Shown here: in pieces, positions 16,483 through 25,349 of the stretch
How the letters are laid out: every line of letters begins with the position of its first letter
Numbering within the stretch: the first letter of the stretch is position 1
From: a bacterium
GTDB taxonomy: Bacteria > Cyanobacteriota > Vampirovibrionia > Gastranaerophilales > Gastranaerophilaceae
Reading direction: 5' to 3'
Length of the DNA stretch: 33,375 nucleotides
NCBI GenBank assembly: GCA_017433195.1
Contig: JAFRHR010000011.1
Location: 1-33,375, forward strand
The notes under the pieces: generated by a model
The model's input: the letters and a program-made list of their open reading frames with translations, nothing else
Database searches by the model: none
Told to the model about the DNA's origin: nothing
Translations under genes and position numbers: made by a program

Positions 16483-17478
16483 ATGAAATTCAGAAAATTA
16501 AGAGATATTGAAGTTTCTGCAGTTGGTATGGGCTGTATGGGATTTTCTCATGGCTATGGGGCATTACCACCAAAAGAAGAATCTATACGACTTATAAGAA
16601 AAGCCTACGATTTAGGGTGTACTTTATTTGATACGGCTGAAGGATACGGTCCTTTTGTAAATGAAGAATTAGTAGGTGAAGCAGTTAAGCCTTTCAGAGA
16701 TAAAGTTGTTATTACAACGAAATTCTCACCGTTTTTATTCCCTAATCAACAGGGTTGGGCTGAAAGTAAACTATCCAAAAAAGCAATAAAAAACGCACTT
16801 GAAGATTCTTTAAAAAGACTTCAAACAGATTATGTTGATATTTATTATGAGCATAGAGTTCCTCTTGATTCAAATCCCGAAGAAGTTGCTGAAATAATGG
16901 GCGAACTGATTAGTGAGGGTAAAATTAAGGGTTGGGGACAATCTCAGTCTAATGTTGAACAGATTAAAAAAGCACATGCAGTTACACCCCTATCAGCCAT
17001 TCAAAGTGAATATTCTATGATGGAAAGAATGTTTGAATGTGATGTAATTCCTTTGTGTAAAGAATTAAATATAGGATTTGTTGCATTTTCGCCTATGGCA
17101 AGCGGATTTTTGTCAGGCAAATACAATAAGGATACTCAATACAAAGGTGATGATGTCCGTCTTGCAATTACAAGATTTAAACCTGAAAATGTAGAGAAAA
17201 ATCAGCCGTTATTAGATATGCTATATGATTTTGCAAATACTAAAAAATGCACTCCTGCCCAAATTTCTCTTGCTTGGATGTTACATAAAAACGACTTTGT
17301 TGTACCGATTCCCGGCATGAGAAAAGATGAAAGAATTGTTGAAAATCTTGGCTCTGCTGATGTTGAATTAACGGAAGAAGAATTTAGTGCAATAGAGCAT
17401 GAATTAAGCAAAATTGAAATCTTTGGAAACCGAACAGACGAGGATATTCAAAGAATGGGACATGTAAGAGCACAGTAA
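16483..17478 (+). CDS. Aldo/keto reductase
   Basis: A 331-residue (beta/alpha)8-barrel oxidoreductase with the complete catalytic tetrad: Asp50 and Tyr55 (FDTAEGYG), Lys80 (VVITTKFS) and His124 (YYEHRVP). NADPH-binding features are SPMASGFLSGKY near 203-214 and PIPGMRKDERIVENLGS near 276-292. It belongs to the group that includes YghZ/IolS-type and 'general stress' AKRs; the substrate (aldehyde or ketone) is not predictable. AAGGAG lies about 7 bases upstream of the ATG. It is divergent from rubrerythrin. Confidence 0.92.
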   Translation: MKFRKLRDIEVSAVGMGCMGFSHGYGALPPKEESIRLIRKAYDLGCTLFDTAEGYGPFVNEELVGEAVKPFRDKVVITTKFSPFLFPNQQGWAESKLSKKAIKNALEDSLKRLQTDYVDIYYEHRVPLDSNPEEVAEIMGELISEGKIKGWGQSQSNVEQIKKAHAVTPLSAIQSEYSMMERMFECDVIPLCKELNIGFVAFSPMASGFLSGKYNKDTQYKGDDVRLAITRFKPENVEKNQPLLDMLYDFANTKKCTPAQISLAWMLHKNDFVVPIPGMRKDERIVENLGSADVELTEEEFSAIEHELSKIEIFGNRTDEDIQRMGHVRAQ

Positions 17479-17603
17479 AAGCATTTTATGCACATTTAAA
17501 ACCTTGCAATTTATAGAAGAAATCCATAGGAGTATTGATAATAGTGGAATACAACTTTTCACAAAAAGTTCGATTTTGGCACTTTTTGAGGAGTTTTTTC
17601 ATT

Positions 17604-17634
17604 TAGAGGGCTTGAGGTATCTCAAGCCCTTTTA
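17604..17634 (+). terminator. Terminator after the aldo/keto reductase
   Basis: GGGCTTGAG and CTCAAGCCC form a perfect 9-bp stem (17608-17629) around loop GTAT, followed by TTTTAT, a good Rho-independent terminator. It is related in sequence to the hairpin after tRNA-Asn; both start ATTTAGAGGG. Confidence 0.75.
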
Positions 17635-17650
17635 TAATATCTATTTCAAA

Positions 17651-17966
17651 ATGGGGTTTAATGGGACATTTGAAAAAAATATTTTTGCCGAAGTTTGGCT
17701 GTAAATTATCAGAGAGATTGAGAAAAGTGCCCCCGGAAGTTTGAGAGGATTCTCAAACTTTTTAACTTTTGGTGGAAGAATTTCAAAACTCCCGTCTTGG
17801 ATTTGCTCCACGCTCAGAAAGTTTCGCAATTGAACCTTTGGTTCAAGTTTGCTCAATTTCCTCGCTATCCGGACTAACTTCGTGTCGTCCGTCCGCAAAT
17901 CCGCTGATACAAATTCTCAAATCGTCTGATAATCCATTCTCAAAGTTACTGATACTTTTTGAGATG
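17651..17966 (+). repeat. R2: copy 2 of repeat R, interrupted
   Basis: It has the same order as R1: GGGGTTTAATGGGACATTTGA, AAAAAATATTTTTGCCG, GTAAATTATCAGAGAGATTG, CCCCC, and the 10-bp hairpin with loop GGAT. A right outer arm changed to GGTGG no longer fully pairs with CCCCC. The first tandem unit is split by an insertion of about 112 bp (17791-17903). The second and third units (GTCTGATA, TTACTGATA) are intact. Confidence 0.8.
17791..17903. mobile_element. Palindromic MITE-like insert within R2
   Basis: The segment interrupts an R unit that is contiguous in R1 and R3. GGATTTGC (17799-17806) and GCAAATCC (17895-17902) are inverted near its ends. A central hairpin TTGAACC-TTT-GGTTCAA spans 17830-17846. 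It is too short to encode anything. No target duplication is certain. Confidence 0.5.
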
Positions 17967-17981
17967 TTTTGTGTTTAACAT

Positions 17982-19094
17982 TTATCCTAATTTTCTTTTA
18001 AATGTCCTGCTTGCAAGTGTTAATGTTATTGTGGCAATTATTATTAGCGGGATTATATTTGCCATTACATCGCTTAAACCCATTCCCTTTAAGAATATTC
18101 CACGTGATAGCACCATGAAGAATCTTACAGGATCTAAGTATGTTAAATACTGCAAACCAATCGGCATATCTTCAACAGGTGATAGAAATCCCGACAATAG
18201 TACTGCCGGCATCATAAATGTCATAGCAGACAGAATTGCTTGCTGCTGAGTATTGCTGATTGCTGAAATAAATAAGCCCACACCGACAATTGCAAGCAAT
18301 GATATTGTCATAGAAAGGAGGAATAAAGGTACTGAACCTACAAAAGGGATTTTAAAAAAGACTATAATTATCCCTGTCATAATCATTGTTAAAGTCATAG
18401 CTATACATAATGGTGGAATTGACTTCCCGAGTAAAATTTCAAAAGAAGAAAGAGGACTGACTATAAGTTGGTCAAAAGTCCCTAATTCTCTTTCTCTTGC
18501 AATTGAAAGTGATGTTAAAATCAAAGTCGTTACAAGGGATAACATAGAAACTATAATTGTCAAAATATACCATTTATATTTGAGATTAGGATTAAACCAA
18601 TTTCTTACTGTTATATTAATACCCGTATCGGGATCTCCCATTAAATCATTGCTATAACCTGAAATTATTTGTCCTGCATAACCGGCTCCAATTGCGGCAG
18701 AATTTGTCTGTCTTCCATCTGAAATAACCTGAACAATTGCACCTTTTCCTGATTTTACTTTTCTTGAAAAATCGTTCGGTATATTCAAACCGATTTGAAC
18801 TTTTTGAACATCAAAGTACTTTTTAAAATCATCTTCATTATCAACATAATAAAAACCTCTAAATCTCGGTGAATACTCAAATCTGGAAATTAATTCTCGG
18901 CTTTCAACACTTTTTGAACGGTCTAAAATTACTGTATCAATGTTTTGTACTTCCATTGTTGAGGTATTTGAAAAAATTAGAAGCTGCATAAGCGGCATAC
19001 CGATTATTATGCCTTTTGTTTTAGGATCATTCCATATAGTTATAAATTCTTTTTTTATTAATGCCGCAACCCGACGTAAAAATTCTCTAATCAT
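17982..19094 (-). CDS. ABC-2 type permease (YhhJ-like), second permease
   Basis: A 370-residue ABC-2 membrane protein: one N-terminal helix (about 28-45), a periplasmic domain (about 45-170) and five C-terminal helices. RERELGTFDQLIVSPLSSFEILLGK (about 202-226) is the conserved amphipathic coupling helix of the YhhJ/YbhR/YbhS group. Its start overlaps the stop of the upstream permease by 4 bp (ATGA). With the partner permease and the double ATPase it makes a heterodimeric exporter in the inner membrane. It is the last gene of the five-gene operon and runs up to repeat R2. Confidence 0.88.
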   Translation of the reverse strand: MIREFLRRVAALIKKEFITIWNDPKTKGIIIGMPLMQLLIFSNTSTMEVQNIDTVILDRSKSVESRELISRFEYSPRFRGFYYVDNEDDFKKYFDVQKVQIGLNIPNDFSRKVKSGKGAIVQVISDGRQTNSAAIGAGYAGQIISGYSNDLMGDPDTGINITVRNWFNPNLKYKWYILTIIVSMLSLVTTLILTSLSIARERELGTFDQLIVSPLSSFEILLGKSIPPLCIAMTLTMIMTGIIIVFFKIPFVGSVPLFLLSMTISLLAIVGVGLFISAISNTQQQAILSAMTFMMPAVLLSGFLSPVEDMPIGLQYLTYLDPVRFFMVLSRGIFLKGMGLSDVMANIIPLIIIATITLTLASRTFKRKLG

Positions 19095-20206
19095 TTATTA
19101 CCATCCAATCTTGTAGAAGTATTCATATAGACAGCAATGAATAATAAACAGCCTAAAATTGTCAAAAATATTGCATTTGCAATTACTATTTCCGGAATTG
19201 TTCCTGCCATAAATTCACTTTCAATAAAAGAAACATAATATCTTGGAGGAATAATTCTTGTTAAATGCTGGAAAAACTCAGGCATTGAATTTATTGGATA
19301 CATTAGCCCCGAAAGCATTAAAGCAGGCATAAATCCCAAACTCATTGCAACCATACTTGAAAGAAACTGATTTTTTAATTTAGAAGATACTGTTAAACCT
19401 ATCCCAAGAGAAGTAAAAAGGAAAAGTCCGCTTACGACAAACAATATAAAATAGTTTCCTCTAAAAGGTATTTTAAAAATACCGACACACAGAAAAACAT
19501 TAAAAGCCATAGACATCATTCCCAAAACAAAATAAGGAATATATTTTCCTAATACAATATGGATTGGTTTAACTGATGTTGAAAGAAGTGCTTCCATTGT
19601 CCCTCGTTCCCATTCCCTTGCAACGACAAGAGAGGTAAGTAGAATTCCGATTAAAGTCATTGTTATAGCAATAGAACCCGGAACAATAAAATAGTGCGAA
19701 TTCAAATCAGGATTATACCATGTTCTTGATTCAGCAGTAATTACGGGTCTTTTTATTTTTCTTGAAAATTTACTTGAAGAAAGCCATTGATTAGCAATTG
19801 TTATGGCATAACTTTGAACATAATTTGCGGTATTTGTTTCCGAGCCGTCAGTTATAACTAATAAATCAGCCTTTTCACCTCTTGAAAGTTTTGTAGAAAA
19901 ATCATTTGGTATTACAACCGCACCTTTAATTTTAGATCTTAAAACGGCGGTTTTAATATCTTCCATATTGTCATAATTTATTGAATTAATATATTTACTA
20001 TGCCCGAAAGACTTAACTAATGTAGCAACTTCAGGTGAATTATCATCATTTTTTACACCCATTGTTATTTTTACGGAATCAAGGTTTATTCCGTACATAT
20101 AAATCATTATTGATATAAACGGTAAAACAAAAGCTATTATTATACTTGAAGGGTCTCTCAATATTTGCTTTATCTCTTTTTTTATTAAGGCTAGTAAAAT
20201 TTTCAT
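19091..20206 (-). CDS. ABC-2 type permease (YhhJ/YbhR-like), first permease
   Basis: A 371-residue paralogue of the following permease with the same layout. The first helix is IIIAFVLPFISIMIYMYG (about 22-39). The periplasmic domain contains KGAVVIPNDFSTKLSRGEKADLL. AREWERGTMEALLSTSVKPIHIVLGK forms the coupling helix near 196-221, and five hydrophobic helices follow. Overlap with the ATPase stop is 4 bp (ATGA), with AGGTTGAT upstream. The two permeases are distinct enough that a heterodimer is likely. Confidence 0.88.
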   Translation of the reverse strand: MKILLALIKKEIKQILRDPSSIIIAFVLPFISIMIYMYGINLDSVKITMGVKNDDNSPEVATLVKSFGHSKYINSINYDNMEDIKTAVLRSKIKGAVVIPNDFSTKLSRGEKADLLVITDGSETNTANYVQSYAITIANQWLSSSKFSRKIKRPVITAESRTWYNPDLNSHYFIVPGSIAITMTLIGILLTSLVVAREWERGTMEALLSTSVKPIHIVLGKYIPYFVLGMMSMAFNVFLCVGIFKIPFRGNYFILFVVSGLFLFTSLGIGLTVSSKLKNQFLSSMVAMSLGFMPALMLSGLMYPINSMPEFFQHLTRIIPPRYYVSFIESEFMAGTIPEIVIANAIFLTILGCLLFIAVYMNTSTRLDGNK

Positions 20207-21780
20207 TTATCAACCTCGCTTTCTTTTATAAGGTTTATAAATGCCGTTTCCATATCGTTTGCACCTGCTTTTTGTTTAAGTTCTTCAGGTGTACCAATCG
20301 CAATGGTCTGACCTTTATAAAAAAGACTTATTCTGTCACAAAATTCTGCTTCGTCCATAAAGTGTGTCGTAACAAGGATTGTTACTCCTTTTTTTGCAAG
20401 TGATGTAATATGATTCCAAAAATCACGTCTTGTCAAAACATCAACACCCGAGGTAGGTTCATCCAGAAACAAAACAGGAGGATTATGAATCAAAGCCGCA
20501 GCCATTGAAAGTCGTTGTTTTAAGCCCAACGGCAATTCTTCAGCAGGACATTTTTCATATTCTTTTAAACCAAATACTTCTATTATTTCATCAACTTTTG
20601 CTTTACGTTTTAATATTGAAATACCATAGACAAGTGCAAAAAAATTGAGATTTTGTCTGACAGTTAAACTTCCGTAAAGTGAAAATTTTTGAGCCATATA
20701 ACCAAGATTTGAACGTGCTTTTGCAGGGTGTTTGATAATATCAATGCCCATAATTCTTGCTGTTCCTGATGTTGGTTTTGCAAGTCCGCACATCATTTTA
20801 AATGAAGTTGATTTCCCTGCACCATTTGGTCCTAAAAGCCCGAATATTTCGCCTTTTTTAATTTTAAAAGTATTATTTTTAACTGCATAAAAATTCCCGT
20901 ACCTTTTTTCTAAATTATCCGCTTCAACAGTTAATTCAACGTCAGGTGCTTTATAATCATAGTTTTTAGCGATTAAAGATTCTTCTTTGTTATACCCGCC
21001 CATTAAGTCAATAACTTTATTTTCAAACTCCTGTGGTGTTGGTGCAAGGTCGTGAGGTTTCCCCTCGTATATAACTTTCCCTTTATCTAATACAACCGCA
21101 GTGTCAAAACTATGAGCTTCATCAAGATAAGCAGTTGACCATAAAACAGTTGTTTCAGGAGATATCATGTTTCTTACCATTTTCATCAAATCCCTTCTGG
21201 AAATCGGGTCAACCCCGACAGAAGGTTCATCTAAAAGTAGGAATTCAGGATTTCCAAGCAATGTGCAGGCAAGCCCCAATTTTTGTTTCATACCGCCGGA
21301 TAAAGCACCTGCAAGTCTGTCTTGAAATGGAGCAAGTGATGTAAATTCAAGCATTTTTTCAAGTGCTACGCACGTAGATATTTGGTCGGAGTGCATTGGC
21401 AGTATTCCATATTTTTTTTGTCTTGCATTGCACTCCTCAAAGTTACTATTACCAGATATATTTACCCCTTTTAAATCAGCATATAGATTTAAATTTTCAA
21501 TAACAGTTAAGTCTTCATATAAACCAAACTTTTGTGGCATATAACCGATATGCTGATTTAATTCATTTTTTTGAGTTTCAGGGTTAAACCCAAGCACATC
21601 TATTTCGCCCTCACTTGGTAATAATAAACCTATAATAGTTCTTAAAAGTGTGGTTTTTCCTGCTCCGTCAGCACCAATTAAACCTGTAATTTTTCCTTTT
21701 TCAATATTTAATGACAGATTATCAATAGCAACGGTAGAACCGAATTTTTTTGTTAAATTCTTAATTGTTACCGTCTGCAT
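20203..21780 (-). CDS. Double-domain ABC ATPase (RbbA/YhiH-like)
   Basis: 525 residues with two nucleotide-binding domains. Domain 1 has Walker A GADGAGKT (about 36-43), signature LSGGMKQKLGLACTL (160-174) and FLLLDEPSVGVDP. Domain 2 has Walker A GPNGAGKS, the degenerate signature LPLGLKQRLSMAAAL and VLFLDEPTSGVD. The LPLG signature is typical of the second domain of this family. Between the Q-loop and signature of domain 1 (about residues 107-138) there are roughly 30 extra residues relative to E. coli RbbA from memory; the DNA there contains a palindrome. It lacks RbbA's C-terminal membrane domain, which is supplied by the separate permeases. It overlaps the adaptor gene by 20 bp. Confidence 0.9.
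   Translation of the reverse strand: MQTVTIKNLTKKFGSTVAIDNLSLNIEKGKITGLIGADGAGKTTLLRTIIGLLLPSEGEIDVLGFNPETQKNELNQHIGYMPQKFGLYEDLTVIENLNLYADLKGVNISGNSNFEECNARQKKYGILPMHSDQISTCVALEKMLEFTSLAPFQDRLAGALSGGMKQKLGLACTLLGNPEFLLLDEPSVGVDPISRRDLMKMVRNMISPETTVLWSTAYLDEAHSFDTAVVLDKGKVIYEGKPHDLAPTPQEFENKVIDLMGGYNKEESLIAKNYDYKAPDVELTVEADNLEKRYGNFYAVKNNTFKIKKGEIFGLLGPNGAGKSTSFKMMCGLAKPTSGTARIMGIDIIKHPAKARSNLGYMAQKFSLYGSLTVRQNLNFFALVYGISILKRKAKVDEIIEVFGLKEYEKCPAEELPLGLKQRLSMAAALIHNPPVLFLDEPTSGVDVLTRRDFWNHITSLAKKGVTILVTTHFMDEAEFCDRISLFYKGQTIAIGTPEELKQKAGANDMETAFINLIKESEVDK
21388..21436. repeat. Inverted repeat inside the ABC ATPase gene
   Basis: GGAGTGCA (21388-21395) and TGCACTCC (21429-21436) are perfect 8-base inverted arms. 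Each also adjoins GCATTG, so a short direct repeat overlaps them. The stretch encodes part of a residue block that looks extra compared with relatives, so it may be a small in-frame insertion. Confidence 0.4.
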
Positions 21781-22642
21781 TATTGTCTTGATTATCCTCT
21801 GAAGTTAAGTCTACTTTTATTGTTACAGGCATACCCTGTCTTAAAAATTCATCTGTATCATCAATATAAACTCTTATACGATAGACTAAATCTGTTCTTA
21901 TGTCTGTTGATTGAACTGTTTTAGGTGTAAACTCTGCAACAGGTGAGATATATCCGATTTGACCTTTGTATTCTCGTTTTTCTCCTGTTTGAGGGTTCAC
22001 TGTATCTGTATATACATTTACCTTTTGATCGTATTTGATATTGCCTAATTCTTTTTCATTAATATATGCTCTAACCCAAACAGGATTAGTTTTTGCCATC
22101 GTATAAACAGGCTGACCTTTTTGAACATTACTTCCGGGTTCAACTATACGAACCATTATAGTCCCGTCTTCAGGGGCATAAAGCTTTGTGTATTTTAATT
22201 GATTACTTAAATAATCTTTGTTTGCAACTGCTGCTTTATAATCTGCATTTGCTTTATTTTGTGCGTTATACAACGATTCAACTTCTTGTTTAGAAACTGT
22301 ATCATCAACACCTAAAGGTGCGTATCTGTTATATTTATCAGTTGCATCTTTTTGAACAGCAAGAGTTCTGTCCACTTCTGCAGTTGCCCTTTTGAAGTTT
22401 GCATCATAGTCGGATTCATCCATAACTGCAATTAATTCACCTTTTTTAACTGCATCCCCTTCTTCTTTCAGAAGCTTTGAAACCAAGCCGGGAACTTGAA
22501 AAGACAAGTCAATTTGTCTTATTTCAATATTGCCATATAGTGTCAATTCAGTCTCATTTTCCTTATTTTCTTTTTTAAATGCAAAAAAGCAAATTATGAC
22601 TGCTAAAATAACGATTATCAATAGTAAAATTTTCTTTTTCAT
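21761..22642 (-). CDS. HlyD-family periplasmic adaptor (YhiI-like)
   Basis: A 293-residue adaptor with an N-terminal membrane anchor (about 4-22) and lipoyl half-motifs (LSFQVPGLVSKLLKEEGDAVKKGELIAVMDESDYD and LYAPEDGTIMVRIVEPGSNVQKGQ) around a short helical hairpin (about 80-145). A beta-barrel ends it (VWVRAYINEKELGNI). Size and sequence match the YhiI/YbhG subgroup, which works with YhiH/YhhJ or YbhFSR exporters. The C-terminus is Asp/Asn-rich. Its start lies immediately after the outer-membrane gene, and its ribosome site (AGGGGGT) is inside that gene's last codons. Confidence 0.88.
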   Translation of the reverse strand: MKKKILLLIIVILAVIICFFAFKKENKENETELTLYGNIEIRQIDLSFQVPGLVSKLLKEEGDAVKKGELIAVMDESDYDANFKRATAEVDRTLAVQKDATDKYNRYAPLGVDDTVSKQEVESLYNAQNKANADYKAAVANKDYLSNQLKYTKLYAPEDGTIMVRIVEPGSNVQKGQPVYTMAKTNPVWVRAYINEKELGNIKYDQKVNVYTDTVNPQTGEKREYKGQIGYISPVAEFTPKTVQSTDIRTDLVYRIRVYIDDTDEFLRQGMPVTIKVDLTSEDNQDNNADGNN

Positions 22643-23983
22643 TTATAATTTACCCCCTACGGTTTTATATAACGTATAATAATTAACCAATCTTTGAGTT
22701 TTTGCTTTTGTTGAAGCCATATCTTTTGAAATATATAAGTTTTCTGAATTTAGATACTGAGATTTTGAAATAACCCCTTGGCTCAACATTTTATCTGCAT
22801 TATTCAGATTCATCGCTTCTAATTTTAGTTTTTCATTAACTCCGTTTTCAACTTCTGTATCATGCTTAATTATGCAAAGAGATGTATTAACCTCTTTTAC
22901 CGCTTCTAAATCAGTTTGCCTGTATTGCTCAAAAAGTTCTTCATACTTAGCTTTTTTATATTTTAAGTTTGCAATTTTTCTTCCGCCTGTGAATATATCC
23001 TGTGTTGCACCAGCAACCAGTGCTGCTAATGAAGTTTCCCATGAGAAAAACGAACCTGGTGCAATAGTATTAAATGCCCAAATTCCTGTTATATTGAACC
23101 TTGGCAAGAATTCTTTTCTTGCAACACGAATATCGATTTTTGCTTTCTCTAACCCTGCTTCTGCTCTTTTAACGTCAGGTCTTGAAAAGATAACATCTGA
23201 TTCTATTTCATTAGGTATAACCGCTGAATATTCAAAATCATCAATAGACCCTCTTGCAATATTATTTGAATTCTCAGCATTTCTTCCAATTAAAACAACA
23301 AATTGCATTAAAAGAATTTCTCTTTGTTTCAACAAATTTTCTAATGTTATATTAGCATCCTCTAATTTGGCATTTGAATTGTTTAATTCTGTTGTATTAA
23401 TAATCCCGCGAGAAAGTTTTTTGCTATTATTATTTAAAATTTGATTATAATTTTCAACAATTTTTTCTTGCTCTTCAATTAATTTATCGTATTCAAGAAT
23501 ATTTGTGTAAACTGTTGCAACATCTGTTAATAATGCTAAATATACAGACTGCTCATCAAACTTACTCATTTCATAACTTTTCTTTGCACTTTTGGTTTTA
23601 TCTCTGTTTTTTAGGAGAAAATCTGCCTCATAATTTACAATAAAGGGTAAAACAAAGTTGTTTTTTCTTATATTACTAAAGGCAGGACTTATTTCAGGAA
23701 CATGTACCCCCAAATAGTTTGCAGCCACACTTAAACTCGGTAATTCTTGAGCTAACTGTGTTTTCATGCCCTGTCTGTATTCTTCTACCCTTATTGTTGC
23801 CTGCTTTGCATTGTGGTTATTGTCTATTGCTTCATTAACATATTGGAACAAGTAATCATCATTGAAACGGGTGAAAAACTCTACATTTAAATCATTTCTA
23901 TCAACTGCAAAACAAGGAGTAAAAACAAAAAGGGACAACACACCCATTATTGTTAATGATAATAAGGTAATTTTCTTATTCAT
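22643..23983 (-). CDS. TolC-family outer membrane factor (NodT/CusC-like)
   Basis: A 446-residue efflux duct. A signal peptide (hydrophobic residues 5-22, cleavage near PCFA) precedes two OEP helical repeats. ELPSLSVAANYLG and EFLPRFNITGIWAF mark the beta-strand regions and FSRPDVKRAEAGLEKAKIDIRVARKEF the second repeat. It is a different branch from the MacB-linked TolC homologue at 13544. No lipobox cysteine is seen. It is first in the operon, with GGAGAG upstream of its ATG, and pairs with the YhiI-like adaptor. Confidence 0.88.
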   Translation of the reverse strand: MNKKITLLSLTIMGVLSLFVFTPCFAVDRNDLNVEFFTRFNDDYLFQYVNEAIDNNHNAKQATIRVEEYRQGMKTQLAQELPSLSVAANYLGVHVPEISPAFSNIRKNNFVLPFIVNYEADFLLKNRDKTKSAKKSYEMSKFDEQSVYLALLTDVATVYTNILEYDKLIEEQEKIVENYNQILNNNSKKLSRGIINTTELNNSNAKLEDANITLENLLKQREILLMQFVVLIGRNAENSNNIARGSIDDFEYSAVIPNEIESDVIFSRPDVKRAEAGLEKAKIDIRVARKEFLPRFNITGIWAFNTIAPGSFFSWETSLAALVAGATQDIFTGGRKIANLKYKKAKYEELFEQYRQTDLEAVKEVNTSLCIIKHDTEVENGVNEKLKLEAMNLNNADKMLSQGVISKSQYLNSENLYISKDMASTKAKTQRLVNYYTLYKTVGGKL

Positions 23984-24003
23984 TTATCTCTCCAGATTAT
24001 TTT

Positions 24004-24057
24004 AAATGTTCTTGTATATAAATTCATGTATTATTTTAATTATATATTTGAACATTT
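24004..24057. promoter_or_regulatory. Candidate operator: separated inverted repeat upstream of the efflux operon
   Basis: AAATGTTC (24004-24011) and GAACATTT (24050-24057) form an 8-base inverted repeat with 38 bases between, in the region shared by the minus-strand efflux operon and the plus-strand amidohydrolase. It could be two operator half-sites, but A/T-richness makes chance possible. No regulator gene is adjacent. Confidence 0.3.
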
Positions 24058-24177
24058 TAACATAACTATAATTAATTATCTCACTTTACAGTCATTTTCT
24101 TAAAATTGCAATTATTTTACAATAAGGCAAAAATATTTTATCGTAGTATGATAGGTAATTATAGAAGGGAGAATATT

Positions 24178-25191
24178 ATGAAAATAATTGACTGTGAATT
24201 TCACTATTACTTACCTGAATTAATGGAATATCTTTCCACAAGAGATAGTGCGATGAGATATTATCCGGAAACTAAAATTTTTGAAGTAAGAGATAAAGTT
24301 TTTGCTCATTTCGATGGGGTAACAAATGAATATCCTGTTATTGACGAATTAATGAATTTCGGAGCAGAAAGAGTTGCAGTAATGGATAAAAACGGTATCG
24401 ATGTTGCTGTTATGTCATCATCTCCCGCTTTAGAAGAATTACCTGAAAAAGAAGCTGTATATTTTGCAAAGAAATCTAATGATGCGGTTGCTGAAATTAT
24501 AAAAAAATACCCCGGTCGTTTCTTAGGAGCTGCAGTTTTACCAACCCCTTATGTTGATGAAGCTATAAAAGAACTTGAACGCTGTGTAAATGAACTTGGT
24601 TTCAAATATTGGCACACCCATTCTAATTATAAAAATGAACATTTATATGAAGAAAAATATCTTCCTTTGCTTGCAAAAGCAGAAGAGTTGGGATGTGCAT
24701 TTTATGTTCATCCGCAAGCATCAGATGACAAAGATATGAAAGATATGGGTTATGTATATTCATCACCGGGGCTTGGTTTTGGCTTAGATGCGATGAAAAC
24801 ATCATTAAGGCTTATATTAAACGGAACATTTGATAAATTCCCTAACTTAAGGATGATTCTTGGTCATTTGGGTGAATACTTCCCATTCATAATGGATAGA
24901 GTTGATAATCGTTTTGAATGGATTAAAGATGATGAAGTAAAAATGAAACATCCGGTTTCATACTACTTTAAAAATAAAAATGTTGTTGTAACAACAAGCG
25001 GTAATATGTCTAAACTTGCTTTTGAATGTACTATGAAAGCTCTTGGTATAGACAGCATTATTTTTGCTTCAGATTATCCTTATGAATGTTTGTCTGAAAT
25101 GATGAAATATATGGAGACTTTAGAATTAACCGAGGAAGAAAAAGAAAAGGTATTCCATCTGAATGCTGAAAAGTATATTTTAAATAAATAA
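24178..25191 (+). CDS. Amidohydrolase family 2 protein (decarboxylase-like metal site)
   Basis: A 337-residue TIM-barrel metalloenzyme of the amidohydrolase-2 family. Candidate metal ligands are Glu7 and His9 (DCEFHYY), His178 (FYVHP) and Asp299 (FASDYP). His230 and Glu233 lie in ILGHLGEYFPF. The E-x-H start instead of H-x-H matches the gamma-resorcylate / 5-carboxyvanillate decarboxylase subgroup, suggesting non-oxidative decarboxylation of an aromatic acid; substrate unknown. An upstream in-frame TTG/ATG at 24106 is possible, but the ATG at 24178 has AAGGGAG upstream and begins at the family N-terminus. It is divergent from the efflux operon. Confidence 0.85.
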   Translation: MKIIDCEFHYYLPELMEYLSTRDSAMRYYPETKIFEVRDKVFAHFDGVTNEYPVIDELMNFGAERVAVMDKNGIDVAVMSSSPALEELPEKEAVYFAKKSNDAVAEIIKKYPGRFLGAAVLPTPYVDEAIKELERCVNELGFKYWHTHSNYKNEHLYEEKYLPLLAKAEELGCAFYVHPQASDDKDMKDMGYVYSSPGLGFGLDAMKTSLRLILNGTFDKFPNLRMILGHLGEYFPFIMDRVDNRFEWIKDDEVKMKHPVSYYFKNKNVVVTTSGNMSKLAFECTMKALGIDSIIFASDYPYECLSEMMKYMETLELTEEEKEKVFHLNAEKYILNK

Positions 25192-25193
25192 AC

Positions 25194-25228
25194 TAGTTTA
25201 ATCCGGAGTACAACTCCGTAATAAACTA
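25194..25228 (+). terminator. Nested hairpin after the amidohydrolase
   Basis: Outer arms TAGTTTA/TAAACTA (7 bp) and inner arms CGGAGT/ACTCCG (6 bp, loop ACA) form a nested stem two bases after the stop codon. There is no T-run, so termination is uncertain. A related hairpin lies at 27047-27063. Confidence 0.4.
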
Positions 25229-25349
25229 AGACTGATATCGGTTCATTTTTAGCAATTGATACGAAATGTGTCTAAAAAACGCATTATTATTACTTGATAG
25301 ACTTGACTTGTCTGAAAACAGAGTTAAGATAAATAGTGACATAGCAAGC

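Larger units (their letters stand above)
17479..17981. other. Intergenic region with terminator and R2
   Basis: No credible gene. It contains the terminator at 17604-17634 and the interrupted repeat R2 with its palindromic insert. The remaining 125 bp after the aldo/keto reductase show nothing I recognise. Confidence 0.6.

Noticed and set aside
17550..17590. Degenerate tRNA 3' end before R2 (GTTCGAT then GAGGAG)
   Set aside because: The flanking bases do not form a T stem (AAAAG against TTGGC) and no other arms can be found.
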